Part shown: piece by piece, positions 24,209 through 33,897 of the stretch | Position numbering within the stretch: position 1 is the first letter of the stretch | Layout: the number at the start of each line of letters is the position of its first letter | Assembly: GCF_014384905.1 (NCBI RefSeq) | Contig: NZ_JACRSV010000001.1 | Location: forward strand, 682,001-746,000 | Direction of reading: 5' to 3' | DNA length: 64,000 nucleotides | From: Fumia xinanensis | GTDB lineage: Bacteria > Bacillota > Clostridia > Oscillospirales > Ruminococcaceae | Notes under the pieces: model-generated | The model's database searches: none | Told to the model about the DNA's origin: nothing | What the model saw: the letters and a program-made list of their open reading frames with translations, nothing else | Position numbers and translations under genes: made by a program

Positions 24209-25963
24209 ATGGTAAAAAAATTACTGAAAAGTGTGCGAGAATATAAAAAGGATTCGATTCTCGCCCCGGTATACGTGACAGGGGAGGTCATTTTAGAGGT
24301 CATCATCCCTCTTTTGATGGCCAATCTCATCGATTACGGCATTGACGGCGGCAACATGAGCTATGTGGTTAAAATGGGACTCATTCTGCTCCTTTCATCG
24401 CTGATTTCCCTGTTTTTTGGAGTGGTCGCCGGGCGGAAGGCGGCGGTGGCCTCCACCGGCTTTGCCAAAAACCTGCGGAAAGACATGTACTACAATGTAC
24501 AGAACTTTTCTTTTTCGAACATCGACAAATTTTCCACCGCCAGCATCGTCACCAGACTTACTACCGACGTAACAAACGTCCAGATGGCCTATCAGATGAT
24601 CATCCGAATGGTAGTGCGTGCGCCGGCCATGCTCATCTTTTCGCTGATTATGTCCTTCCGCATCGACGCGCAGCTATCACTCATATTTGTCGTCTGTATC
24701 CCAGTTTTGGCAGCGGGTCTGCTGCTCATCATCAAAAAAGCACATCCATTGTTCAGCCGGGTGTTCAAAACTTACGATAAATTGAACAACGTGGTGCAGG
24801 AAAACCTGCGGGGCATCCGAGTGGTCAAATCCTTTGTCCGGGAAGACTACGAAAAAGAGAAATTCGGCGCGATTTCCGACCGGATTTATAAGGTTTTCTC
24901 CAAGGCCGAGAAAACCATTTCCTTTAACATGCCGCTGATGCAGTTTTGCATGTATGCTGTGATGCTGCTCATTTCCTGGTTTGGCGCCAGGGCGGTAGTT
25001 GCCTGCGGGGGAGACCCTCTGTTGGGCCTCAGTACCGGCGAGCTGATGAGCTTGTTTACATACGCCATGCAGATTCTTTCCAGCTTGATGGTGGTTTCAA
25101 TGGTGTTTGTTATGCTTACTATGTCTCGAGCTTCCGGTGAGCGAATTGTGGAAATCCTGGACGAAAAAAGTGATCTTCATAATCCGGAACATCCGGTACA
25201 CGATGTCAAAACAGGCGACATCTGTTTTGAGAACGTCACCTTCAGCTACGGCAGAAAGTCGGCAAAGCCGGTGCTTTCCGACGTAAACCTCCACATTCGT
25301 TCCGGCCAGACGGTGGGTATTTTAGGAGGTACCGGTTCGTCCAAGTCAAGCCTTGTCCAGCTTATTCCCCGGCTTTACGATGTTACCGAAGGTAAAGTCA
25401 CCGTCGGCGGAATCGATGTGCGGGATTACGACATCGAAAGCCTTCGGGAAGAGGTGGCTATGGTTTTGCAAAAAAACGTTCTATTTTCCGGCACAATCAA
25501 AGAGAATCTTCGATGGGGCAACGAGCAGGCTACCGATGAAGAACTGGTTCATGCCTGCAAGCTGTCCCAAGCCGACGATTTTATTCGAAGCTTTCCCGAC
25601 AGTTACGACAGCTATATCGAACAGGGGGGTACCAACGTGTCCGGCGGACAGAAGCAGCGGCTCTGTATCGCCCGAGCGCTCCTCAAGAAACCCAAAATCC
25701 TCATTCTGGACGATTCCACCAGCGCCGTCGACACTAAGACCGACGCTCTGATCCGCAAGGCTTTCAAAGAAGAAATCCCCGAGACTACCAAGATCATCAT
25801 CGCCCAGAGGGTCTCCTCGGTACAGGACGCCGATCAAATCATCGTCATGGACGATGGAAAAATCGCGGCTCTGGGCACCCACGATGAGCTGATGGAGAAA
25901 AGTTCAATTTACCAGGAAGTTTACCAGTCTCAGATGAAAGGAGGAAGCGAAAATGAACAATAG
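24209..25963 (+). CDS. Heterodimeric ABC exporter subunit with degenerate ATP site (BmrC-like)
   Basis: 584 residues: six membrane helices (about 1-320) fused to a nucleotide-binding domain. Walker A near 373 reads GGTGSSKSS (Ser in place of the usual Gly before Lys), the signature is VSGGQKQR, and Walker B is ILILDDSTSAVD, where Asp replaces the catalytic Glu. That marks the degenerate half of a heterodimer. The ATG at 24209 follows ATGGAGGT. The stop overlaps the next gene by 11 bases, so both subunits are made together. The drug or lipid substrate is not predictable. Confidence 0.92.
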   Translation: MVKKLLKSVREYKKDSILAPVYVTGEVILEVIIPLLMANLIDYGIDGGNMSYVVKMGLILLLSSLISLFFGVVAGRKAAVASTGFAKNLRKDMYYNVQNFSFSNIDKFSTASIVTRLTTDVTNVQMAYQMIIRMVVRAPAMLIFSLIMSFRIDAQLSLIFVVCIPVLAAGLLLIIKKAHPLFSRVFKTYDKLNNVVQENLRGIRVVKSFVREDYEKEKFGAISDRIYKVFSKAEKTISFNMPLMQFCMYAVMLLISWFGARAVVACGGDPLLGLSTGELMSLFTYAMQILSSLMVVSMVFVMLTMSRASGERIVEILDEKSDLHNPEHPVHDVKTGDICFENVTFSYGRKSAKPVLSDVNLHIRSGQTVGILGGTGSSKSSLVQLIPRLYDVTEGKVTVGGIDVRDYDIESLREEVAMVLQKNVLFSGTIKENLRWGNEQATDEELVHACKLSQADDFIRSFPDSYDSYIEQGGTNVSGGQKQRLCIARALLKKPKILILDDSTSAVDTKTDALIRKAFKEEIPETTKIIIAQRVSSVQDADQIIVMDDGKIAALGTHDELMEKSSIYQEVYQSQMKGGSENEQ

Positions 25964-27872
25964 ACCCAAACCTCCAATGGGTATGAAGCCCAAACAGAAA
26001 ATGGACAAAAAAACAGTAAAACGGCTTCTTTCCTATTTTGGAACCTATAAACTGCAGTTTACTTTTGTTCTCATTTGCATCGTCATCAGTGCTGTGGCAG
26101 GTGTACTGTCCTCTCTGTTCTTGCAGACTCTCATCGACGATTACATCGAACCTTTACTGATTGCGGCAGCGCCAAACTTTTCCGGGCTTTTGCGTATGAT
26201 TCTCGTCATGGCAGGCATCTATCTTATCGGCGTGCTGGCCACCCTGTTCTACAACCGAGTCATGGTGGTCATCGCACAGGGAATGCTCAAGAAAATTAGA
26301 GACGATATGTTTTCCCACATGCAGACCCTGCCCATCCGATATTTTGACACCCATACCCACGGCGATGTTATGAGCCATTACACAAACGACACCGACACCC
26401 TGCGGCAGATGCTCACCCAGAGCATCCCTCAGACTTTTTCCTCCCTTATTACCATCGTGGCGGTGTTCTTCGCCATGCTGTCCTTAAGTATATGGCTCAC
26501 TATCTTTGTGATTGTGCTGGCGTTTATCATGCTGAAAGTCATCGGCAAGGTGGCAGGGCAGAGCGGCAGGTACTTTGTCAAGCAGCAGGAGTCCTTGGGC
26601 GACGTAAACGGCTACATTGAGGAAATGATAAACGGCCAGAAGGTGGTCAAGGTTTTCTGTCACGAGGAAAAAGCAAAGGAAGAGTTCGACCGGAAAAACG
26701 AAAACCTTTTCCACAACGCCTCTGAAGCCAATAAATTTGCAAACGTCTTAGGCCCAATCGTCAACAACCTGGGCTACGTACTCTATGTGCTGCTGGCGGT
26801 GGCGGGCGGCGCATTGGCGCTGCTGGGGGTGACGAACCTGAGCCTTTCTGGTATCAACGTTTTGAGCCTCGGTATGATCGCATCGTTTTTGCAGCTTTCC
26901 AGAAGCTTCATCAACCCCATCAGCCAGATTTCCCAGCAGTTCTCCGCCATGATTATGGCGCTTGCCGGCGCCCAGCGGATTTTTGACCTCATCGACGAGG
27001 AGCCGGAACAGGACGAAGGTTACGTCACGTTGGTCAACGCCAAATACGAGGGTCAAACCCTCACCGAAACCACCGAACGCACCGGCCTTTGGGCCTGGAA
27101 GCACCCCCATGCCGACGGCACCGTCACCTACTCGGAGCTCAAAGGGGAAGTACGGTTTTTTGATGTGGATTTTGGGTACGAGGAAAACAAAATCGTTCTC
27201 CATAATATTACGCTGTATGCCGAACCGGGGCAGAAGGTGGCCTTTGTAGGCGCCACCGGAGCGGGCAAGACTACGATCACAAACCTCATCAACCGGTTTT
27301 ACGACATCGCCGACGGAAAGATCCGCTACGACGGCATCAACATCAACAAGATTCGGAAAACCGACCTGCGCCGATCGCTGGGCGTCGTGTTGCAGGATGT
27401 GAACCTTTTCACAGGTACTGTCATGGAAAACCTACGTTACGGGCGGCTTGATGCATCCGACGAGGAGTGTATCGCCGCGGCTAAACTCGCCAACGCCGAT
27501 AGCTTTATCCGGATTTTGCCCGACGAGTACGACACCATGCTTTCCGGTGACGGAAGCGGCCTTTCTCAGGGCCAGCGGCAGCTTCTTTCCATTGCCCGGG
27601 CGGCAGTGGCCGACCCGCCGGTGATGATTCTCGACGAGGCTACTTCTTCCATCGACACCCGTACGGAGGCCATTGTCCAGCGAGGCATGGACGCTTTGAT
27701 GCACGGCAGGACAGTCTTTGTCATTGCCCACCGACTCTCTACCGTGCAGAATTCCGACGTCATTATGGTTCTGGAGTTAGGCCGGATTATCGAGCGGGGG
27801 GATCATCAAAAGCTAATCGCTGAGAAAGGAAAATATTATCAGCTTTACACCGGGGCATTCGAATTGGAATAA
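25953..27872 (+). CDS. Heterodimeric ABC exporter subunit with consensus ATP site (BmrD-like)
   Basis: 639 residues: a charged N-terminal tail, six membrane helices (about 30-330) and a nucleotide-binding domain. Walker A near 433 is GATGAGKTT, the signature LSQGQRQL (near 536), Walker B VMILDEATSSID with the catalytic Glu, and the switch His in FVIAHRLST. An inserted stretch of about 50 residues before the domain (around 350-400) is typical of this subgroup. AAAGGAGG precedes the ATG inside the first subunit gene. With the upstream protein it should form one exporter under MarR control. Confidence 0.93.
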   Translation: MNNRPKPPMGMKPKQKMDKKTVKRLLSYFGTYKLQFTFVLICIVISAVAGVLSSLFLQTLIDDYIEPLLIAAAPNFSGLLRMILVMAGIYLIGVLATLFYNRVMVVIAQGMLKKIRDDMFSHMQTLPIRYFDTHTHGDVMSHYTNDTDTLRQMLTQSIPQTFSSLITIVAVFFAMLSLSIWLTIFVIVLAFIMLKVIGKVAGQSGRYFVKQQESLGDVNGYIEEMINGQKVVKVFCHEEKAKEEFDRKNENLFHNASEANKFANVLGPIVNNLGYVLYVLLAVAGGALALLGVTNLSLSGINVLSLGMIASFLQLSRSFINPISQISQQFSAMIMALAGAQRIFDLIDEEPEQDEGYVTLVNAKYEGQTLTETTERTGLWAWKHPHADGTVTYSELKGEVRFFDVDFGYEENKIVLHNITLYAEPGQKVAFVGATGAGKTTITNLINRFYDIADGKIRYDGININKIRKTDLRRSLGVVLQDVNLFTGTVMENLRYGRLDASDEECIAAAKLANADSFIRILPDEYDTMLSGDGSGLSQGQRQLLSIARAAVADPPVMILDEATSSIDTRTEAIVQRGMDALMHGRTVFVIAHRLSTVQNSDVIMVLELGRIIERGDHQKLIAEKGKYYQLYTGAFELE

Positions 27873-27879
27873 CCCATCA

Positions 27880-27914
27880 AAAAACAGGACTGTGAAATAC
27901 ACAGTCCTGTTTTT
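27880..27914. terminator. Bidirectional terminator between the ABC operon and comEA-like gene
   Basis: A perfect 15-bp stem AAAAACAGGACTGTG / CACAGTCCTGTTTTT serves both converging transcripts. Confidence 0.9.
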
Positions 27915-27917
27915 GTG

Positions 27918-28259
27918 TCAAAGGGTCAGATATGGAGCGATCCGTTCGTAGATTTTGTCGCCAATTCCCTTGATACCTTTTAAGTCCTCCAGCGATTGAA
28001 ATTTACCCTTGGCTTCCCGGTAATCCAGGATGCGCTGCGCCGTTTTCTCACCGATCTGGGGCAGGCGCATCAAATCGTCTTTTGTGGCTGTGTTCAAAGA
28101 AATAGTCTCCTGCAAAACAGAAGATTCCTGTACATCCGAAACAGAGAGAATCCGTTTACCGGTGATGGCTGGAGAATTCCCTGTCAGGTATCCCAACATG
28201 AATCCCGCCAGCACAAGGCCAACACCGATTAAAACCAGCTTCCATTTTTGAACGGTCAC
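27918..28259 (-). CDS. Membrane-anchored helix-hairpin-helix protein, ComEA-like
   Basis: 113 residues. One N-terminal helix (LVLIGVGLVLAGFMLGYL) anchors it outside the cell. The C-terminal DNA-binding helix-hairpin-helix pair reads SLNTATKDDLMRLPQIGEKTAQRIL and FQSLEDLKGIKGIGDKIYERI. It lacks the SLBB-type domain of full ComEA, so it is a short form. A role in binding incoming DNA is inferred from the family; no comEB or comEC is adjacent. The start is GTG at 28259 after GGAGGA, close behind sbcC on the same strand. Confidence 0.82.
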   Translation of the reverse strand: MTVQKWKLVLIGVGLVLAGFMLGYLTGNSPAITGKRILSVSDVQESSVLQETISLNTATKDDLMRLPQIGEKTAQRILDYREAKGKFQSLEDLKGIKGIGDKIYERIAPYLTL

Positions 28260-28277
28260 GGTGATTCCTCCTTTCGG

Positions 28278-31235
28278 TCAGCAGACGGTTTTGACGGTAC
28301 TCCCTTTTGGGGAGGCGGTGATTTCAATACGGGCTGGAATGAAGTCGGAGAGCGACTGTACATGGGAGATAATTCCGATGAGACGGCCGCTTTCCCGCAG
28401 GGAGAGAAGGCTCTCCACGGCGATTTCAAGCGATTCTGCATCAAGGGAACCGAATCCTTCATCAATGAACATGGTGCTTACTTCCACCCCGCCGCTGACC
28501 GCTGAAATGACGTCCGCTACTGCCAGGGCAAGGGCCAACGAGGTGAGAAAACTTTCGCCGCCGGAGAGGGTATTGGTTCCCCGGTATTTGCCAGTATACA
28601 CATCCAGCACTTCCAAATCCAGGCCGGAGGCGCGGCGTCCCTTTTCCTTGCTGTGCTTGCGGCTGACAGAATACCGGCCCGATGAAAGGGCTAAAAGCCG
28701 CAGATTGGCGTTTTCAATGATTTGGTCAAAGAACCCGCCCAGCACAAACCGTTCAAAGCTGAGATTTTTCTGGTTCATTCCGGCGGCAAGCTTATATAAG
28801 GTGCCGACTGTACGGAACTGCTCGTCGGCTTTTTGCAGGTACGCGAGGTTTTTACTCAGATAGGACAAGGCTGTTTCATCCTGCTGGATGGAGCTTTGTA
28901 AGCAAAAAAAGCTGTTTTCCGCATCGGTGAGCTGAATAGACAGCGTTTGCTGCCGCTGCCTCATTTCAGGAAGCGGAAATGGCTTTTTGCCACCCACTTC
29001 TGCCGCGAGCTTCTCCGAAAGAATTTGATTGCGCTGCAATGTATCCTCATACTCTCTGACTTCTGCCTCTAAGGCGGGCAGGGAGGGAAGCTCCGCCTTT
29101 TCCACCTGATAAAATTCGGCACTTAGGTATCCGGCGGCGGAAAGCTCGTTCAAAAAGGCCTCTGTGGCGGTCCTCAAGTGAACAGTTTCGTCGGCTCTTG
29201 CCGCAATCAGGGTTTCCATTTGTTTTTCCAGCCGGTCCTTTTGCAGGGCGGATTCCTGATAATCCTGTTGCGCCCTGAGTGCCTCTTCATTGATGGAAGT
29301 GATTTGCTTTTGGATAGCGTTCCGCTGTTTTGTGAGATCGCCCTCGGAGCCTTCAGGGATTTTTGCGCTAAGTTCCTGGAGGGCGGCCTCCAAGGCCTCC
29401 TGTTTTGCATGATAGACGGCCTGTCTGCTCTGGATGTCCGACTGTTTGGCGGCCAGATGATCCGTCGACAGGCAGTTAGTGTTTTGCAGGGCGCTTTCCG
29501 CTCCCAGTAAGCACAATTCTTCCTCGATGGAGACAATTTGTTTGCGGAGCAAAGCTTCCTCTTCCCGGGCAGCGTTTTGCTCTCTTTCGATGAGGGACAG
29601 CAAATCATCCCTGTGGATATTCCAGTCCCCTTGATCTGCGATACAGCTGAGGGCACGGGTGCATTCCACCGTCTGCTCCTGGGCGTCTTCCCGCACGGAC
29701 ATCATGGTTTGGTGACTCTCGCTCATCTCTTCTTTTGAGGGAAGGCCCTCCAAAGACGCGGGAGCAGGATGTTCCCGGGAGCCGCAGACAGGACAGGGTT
29801 CACCCGGACGAAGGCTTTTTGCCAATTCCCCCGCTTGGCGGGAGGCGTACCGGTTTAGGATATCCACATACTGGGCGCTGGCTCGGTCAGCGGCCTCCAA
29901 GGCCTGCTTATAAGCACTGACGATTTCTGGCAGGACAGAAAGTTTCTGCTGTTTTTCCCTGAGAATGTCTGTTTGAGTCCAGAGAGATGCTCGTTGTGTC
30001 AGCAGATGAAGGATTTCCCACTGTTTTGCCAGAGCTTTCGACTGTAGAAGGCACTGTGCCAGCGCTTTCTCCTTTTCCCTGCATTCAGAGAGCAGCTGGA
30101 TGGCATTGTCAAGATTGGCGATTTGAGAGGACAGGGTGGGAAGTCCTTCCTGTTTTCGCTGGGATTGTGCCAGTAGGGAAGACGCTTCCCCAAATATTTT
30201 ACGGGCCTTGGGCAGAGCACCCTCCACATCATGTAGGAGGACAGTCGTTTCATCGAGACGCTTTTTTGCGTCCATCATCTGCCGTTCCAGCACCGAAAGG
30301 GTCTGCACCTGCCGGAGCCTCCCGGCCCGTTCCTTTTTTCGTTCATAGCCGGGGCGTTGACACTCCAGTTCCAGCAAGGTGCCCCGCACCTGCTCCAGTT
30401 CCGCCAATTTCCGGTTGACGGATTCCGCCTCCTTCAAGTCGATGGAGGCGAGTTCGTTTCTCAACTTATTCAACCGTGCCTTGTGTTCTTCCGCTTCTTT
30501 CTGCCGCAAGTCGAGGCTTCTCTTCAATTTTTTCGTCAAAAGGGGAAGATCGACAGTGTCGGCCTCCAGCATCGAACGAATTTCCCCGTCCTCGGTAGCC
30601 AGAGTCTGCAAAACGCCTTCATTTGCGGCGGAAAGCTCCCGGCACCGGCGTTCCAGCGCCTTGGACTGTTCGCCCAGAGTTTCTGTGAAGCGGGCGTACC
30701 GCTCGGTGGAAAAGATGCGGCGGAAAATCTCCTGCCTCGTCTTGGAATCGGCGTCGAGAAAGCTCCGAAATTCCCCTTGAGGAAGCAAAACGATTTTCCG
30801 AAACTGATCCTTAGTCAGGCCGAGAATTTCAATCACTTTTTGGTCTACTTCGCTTTTGCCGCTGACGATTTCGCCGTCCGGCAGCGTCAAGGCAGCGGAG
30901 GACGAGACAACTCTTGGCTCCCCGTTTCGTTTGAGCACGGTCTGCTGGGGGGCGCGGCGGATGGTGTAACGCTCGTTTTGGGAGAGAAAGCAAAGCTCTG
31001 TCCAGCAGGTTTCGCTCAAAGGGGCAAAGTCGCTTTTCAGGCTGTCGCTTTGCCGGACGCTGCCACTGGGCTCGCCATACAGGGCAAAGGAAATGGCGTC
31101 GAACACGGTGGTTTTTCCCGCTCCCGTCTTTCCGGTAATGAGAAAAATGCCGTCGTCTGAAAGAGTCGAAAAGTCGATGGTTTGTGTTCCCTGAAAGGGG
31201 CCGAAGGCATGGAGGGTCAAAGTGATGGGCTTCAT
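28278..31235 (-). CDS. sbcC: Exonuclease subunit SbcC (Rad50-like)
   Basis: 985-residue SMC-like ATPase that works with SbcD on DNA hairpins and double-strand ends. Walker A at about 35-42 is ITGKTGAGKTTVFDA. Long coiled coils follow, with a zinc hook PCPVCGSREH near 480, then a returning coil. The C-terminal half-site has LSGGESFLTSLALALAVAD and Walker B STMFIDEGFGSLD. The ATG at 31235 overlaps the sbcD stop by four bases. Confidence 0.95.
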   Translation of the reverse strand: MKPITLTLHAFGPFQGTQTIDFSTLSDDGIFLITGKTGAGKTTVFDAISFALYGEPSGSVRQSDSLKSDFAPLSETCWTELCFLSQNERYTIRRAPQQTVLKRNGEPRVVSSSAALTLPDGEIVSGKSEVDQKVIEILGLTKDQFRKIVLLPQGEFRSFLDADSKTRQEIFRRIFSTERYARFTETLGEQSKALERRCRELSAANEGVLQTLATEDGEIRSMLEADTVDLPLLTKKLKRSLDLRQKEAEEHKARLNKLRNELASIDLKEAESVNRKLAELEQVRGTLLELECQRPGYERKKERAGRLRQVQTLSVLERQMMDAKKRLDETTVLLHDVEGALPKARKIFGEASSLLAQSQRKQEGLPTLSSQIANLDNAIQLLSECREKEKALAQCLLQSKALAKQWEILHLLTQRASLWTQTDILREKQQKLSVLPEIVSAYKQALEAADRASAQYVDILNRYASRQAGELAKSLRPGEPCPVCGSREHPAPASLEGLPSKEEMSESHQTMMSVREDAQEQTVECTRALSCIADQGDWNIHRDDLLSLIEREQNAAREEEALLRKQIVSIEEELCLLGAESALQNTNCLSTDHLAAKQSDIQSRQAVYHAKQEALEAALQELSAKIPEGSEGDLTKQRNAIQKQITSINEEALRAQQDYQESALQKDRLEKQMETLIAARADETVHLRTATEAFLNELSAAGYLSAEFYQVEKAELPSLPALEAEVREYEDTLQRNQILSEKLAAEVGGKKPFPLPEMRQRQQTLSIQLTDAENSFFCLQSSIQQDETALSYLSKNLAYLQKADEQFRTVGTLYKLAAGMNQKNLSFERFVLGGFFDQIIENANLRLLALSSGRYSVSRKHSKEKGRRASGLDLEVLDVYTGKYRGTNTLSGGESFLTSLALALAVADVISAVSGGVEVSTMFIDEGFGSLDAESLEIAVESLLSLRESGRLIGIISHVQSLSDFIPARIEITASPKGSTVKTVC

Positions 31236-32377
31236 TTGACGCCTCCTTTCTCCGTGGGGGCAGTTTCCCCGGTTATATTCTCGATGGCGGCAAGCAGTTT
31301 TGCCGAAATTTCCTCGCTGTTTACATGCTCATAGAAGTCCCGAAAGAGCTCTGGCAGGGATTTTTCCCTGTTTTCCCGGGCAGTGAGGGTGCCGACACGC
31401 TCCTCGTTTTTCCGGTCGTAGGAAAGCCCCATCAGGTTCGGGTACTTTTCCCGCATCCGGGCGGCGGCGTTCAGGATGAGCTCTTTGTCCTCCAACACCG
31501 CGAAAACGTAGTCGCTGTCCGGCTCCTCCCGAGCCATGAGGCGGTCGAACTGCCCCTTTAAGATTTTCAGGTCGTGAAGGATAGAAATTTTGCGCTCTCC
31601 GATGGATAGTACCCCTTTTTGCCCTAGCTCCACCAATGTTACCGAAGGGGACAGATTGTGTTCATTGGGGGAGTATTTGAGGATAGAGCCGCTGTACCGC
31701 ATGTTGGAAGCAATATTTTGTTTTCGATGGATGTGCCCTGCGGCGATATAGTCGAAATCCCGGTACTGCCTCAGGTCCACAAGATCCGCACCGCCGACGC
31801 TTTCTTCCGCCGCCGAAACACCGTCCTGCTTGACGCGGCAGAAGGTGCCGTGGCAAATAAGGACGTTCCGCTCGGAGAAATCAGCGACATTTACAATGGG
31901 GGAAGCCGCCTTGTCAAAGGCTTCCTGATAGGTCTTGGACGCCGGGTCGGGGAAGAGGCTGTTGGCGGCGGCCGGGTCGACGAAGGGGAGCAGGTAAAAA
32001 TGGACCGGCCCCAGTTGATCCATAAGCGTCACCTTTCGGGGAAAGGCAGACAGCCGCCCGGCGATGTGCAGCCCCGCGGAGGAAAGCAGCTCGCTTCCGA
32101 AGGAGAGCCGCTCTCTGGAGTCGTGGTTCCCGGCTGTCATAAGGACGGGGACCTTCAAATCCAGAATAGCTTTGGACAGAAACCGGTTCAGAACCCCTAC
32201 CGCCTCGCCGGAAGGAACGGGACGGTCGTAGACATCCCCAGCGATGATGAGGGCATCGGGCCGTTCCTCCCGCATCAGGGCGAGAAGCCCGTCCAGAAAA
32301 TATTCTTGATCGTTTAAAAGGGAAAAGCCGCCCAGCATCTTTCCGATATGCCAGTCGGCTGTGTGGATGATTTTCAC
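31232..32377 (-). CDS. sbcD: Exonuclease subunit SbcD (Mre11-like)
   Basis: 381-residue metal-dependent nuclease partner of SbcC. All phosphoesterase motifs are present: HTADWHIGK, IAGDVYDR, TAGNHDSRERL, LICHGTF and AAGHIHRKQN. The start is GTG at 32377, nine bases after AAAGGA, placing KIIHTADWH at the N-terminus as in the family; a longer frame to 32422 adds unrelated residues. It follows tsaD in the minus-strand block. Confidence 0.95.
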   Translation of the reverse strand: MKIIHTADWHIGKMLGGFSLLNDQEYFLDGLLALMREERPDALIIAGDVYDRPVPSGEAVGVLNRFLSKAILDLKVPVLMTAGNHDSRERLSFGSELLSSAGLHIAGRLSAFPRKVTLMDQLGPVHFYLLPFVDPAAANSLFPDPASKTYQEAFDKAASPIVNVADFSERNVLICHGTFCRVKQDGVSAAEESVGGADLVDLRQYRDFDYIAAGHIHRKQNIASNMRYSGSILKYSPNEHNLSPSVTLVELGQKGVLSIGERKISILHDLKILKGQFDRLMAREEPDSDYVFAVLEDKELILNAAARMREKYPNLMGLSYDRKNEERVGTLTARENREKSLPELFRDFYEHVNSEEISAKLLAAIENITGETAPTEKGGVK

Positions 32378-32425
32378 GGGGCACCGTCCTTTCAAGGGGA
32401 AGCTGATACCGGTATTTGCCACACG

Positions 32426-33451
32426 CTACATCTTTTCGATATCCTTTGTGGCTACGGCGTTGAGGGATAAGTCGGCCAGGTTGCCGCTTTTGTATTCGTA
32501 AAAGCCCTGCGCCCCCACCATAGCGGCGTTGTCGCCGCAGAGGTCCAGGGTGGGAACGTAAAAGTCAAAATTCCGCTTCTTACATTCCGTTTTCAGCCGT
32601 TCCCGCAGCCCCAAATTGGCGGAAACACCGCCCGCAAGGACGATTTTTTTATAACCCAGCTCTTTAGCCGCCCCCATGAGTTTTTCAGCGATCATGTCGC
32701 AGACGGTTTTCTGGAAGGAAGCTGCCATGTCGTTTGTATCCACCTCCACGCCCTTTTGTTTGGCGTTGTGAAAGGTATTGATGACAGCGGTTTTAAGGCC
32801 GGAGAAGCTGAAGTCATAGACGCTGCCGTCCACCTTGGGATGGGGAAGCTTATAGGCGTCCGGATTCCCCAGTTTCGCCGCTTTGTCGATGTAAACGCCG
32901 CCGGGGTAGGGGAAGCCCATGGCTCGGGCGGCCTTGTCAAAGGCCTCTCCGGCCGCGTCGTCCCGGGTGCGGCCGATGACCCGAAACGTCACATGATCCA
33001 AGACCTCGATGATATGGCTGTGGCCGCCGGAGGCCACCATACAGAGGAAGGGAGGCGTGAGTTCAGGGTGGGTGATGTAGTTCGCGGCGATGTGAGAACG
33101 GATGTGGTGCACCGGAATCAGCGGCAGCCCCGTCGCCATACTGAGCCCCTTGGCGTAATTGACGCCAACGAGAAGAGCGCCGATGAGGCCGGGGGCGTAT
33201 GTAACGGCAATGGCGGTCAAATCGTCGAGAGTAAGCCCCGCCTCTTTCAGCGCGCCGTCCACCACCCAGCAGATGTTCTCGCAGTGGCGGCGGGAGGCGA
33301 TTTCCGGCACCACACCGCCGTATTTTTTGTGTTCCTCCACCTGGGAGGAGATGATGTTCGACAGAACGGTTTTTCCGTTTTGGACGACGGCGGCTGCCGT
33401 TTCGTCACAGGAGCTTTCGATGGCCAGAATGTTGACGTTTTCGGGATGCAT
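32426..33451 (-). CDS. tsaD: tRNA N6-adenosine threonylcarbamoyltransferase TsaD
   Basis: 341 residues. Transfers threonylcarbamoyl to A37 of ANN-decoding tRNAs with TsaB and TsaE. Motifs seen are the N-terminal AIESSCDETAAAVV, metal ligands in HHIRSHIAAN, the nucleotide-binding VASGGHSHI, KAARAMGFPYPGG, GGVSANLGLRERL, and the late Asp ligand in DNAAMVGAQG. The ATG at 33451 overlaps the rimI stop by one base (TGATG) and follows GGAGGA. tsaB and tsaE are not in the window, although rimI keeps its usual place beside tsaD. Confidence 0.96.
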   Translation of the reverse strand: MHPENVNILAIESSCDETAAAVVQNGKTVLSNIISSQVEEHKKYGGVVPEIASRRHCENICWVVDGALKEAGLTLDDLTAIAVTYAPGLIGALLVGVNYAKGLSMATGLPLIPVHHIRSHIAANYITHPELTPPFLCMVASGGHSHIIEVLDHVTFRVIGRTRDDAAGEAFDKAARAMGFPYPGGVYIDKAAKLGNPDAYKLPHPKVDGSVYDFSFSGLKTAVINTFHNAKQKGVEVDTNDMAASFQKTVCDMIAEKLMGAAKELGYKKIVLAGGVSANLGLRERLKTECKKRNFDFYVPTLDLCGDNAAMVGAQGFYEYKSGNLADLSLNAVATKDIEKM

Positions 33452-33897
33452 CAAAGGGATTCCTCCAGTATTTTTTCCATAATGACGCCGGTTTCCGGCG
33501 GATTTTGATAAAAGTTTTTCCGCTCTCCCAGTGTGACGAACCCCAGGGATTCATAGAGCCTTCGGGCGGGGAGATTGGACTCACGCACTTCCAGCATCAG
33601 CCGGGTTAGGCCGTGTTCCCCGCAGAAAGCGAACAGGGCCCTCAACAGAGAGACACCCGCCTGTCTCCGCCGGAAATTCGGGGACACGGCGATGCGGTTT
33701 AGGTTCAGTTCCTCAAATAAATAGGTAGAATTCAAATAGCCGCAGAGAACGCCGTTATCTTCCGCAACCAGCATGCAGGAGCATTCCTCCTGCAAAGTAT
33801 CGCGGATGCTCTTGCGGCTCCAGGGGTCTGGAAAGCACTCCTGCTCCAGTAAAAAGACGGCTTCCACGTCGGATTCAAGCATCGGGCGGATGTTCAT
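33451..33897 (-). CDS. rimI: Ribosomal protein S18 alanine N-acetyltransferase RimI
   Basis: 148-residue GNAT acetyltransferase. The acetyl-CoA loop is in VSPNFRRRQAGVSLLRAL and the C-terminal family motif in NLPARRLYESLGF. It starts NIRPMLESDVEAVFLLEQECF, as in RimI proteins. It overlaps both the upstream GNAT gene (four bases) and tsaD (one base). The neighbour tsaD is the classic rimI companion, which supports this call over a generic acetyltransferase. Confidence 0.9.
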   Translation of the reverse strand: MNIRPMLESDVEAVFLLEQECFPDPWSRKSIRDTLQEECSCMLVAEDNGVLCGYLNSTYLFEELNLNRIAVSPNFRRRQAGVSLLRALFAFCGEHGLTRLMLEVRESNLPARRLYESLGFVTLGERKNFYQNPPETGVIMEKILEESL

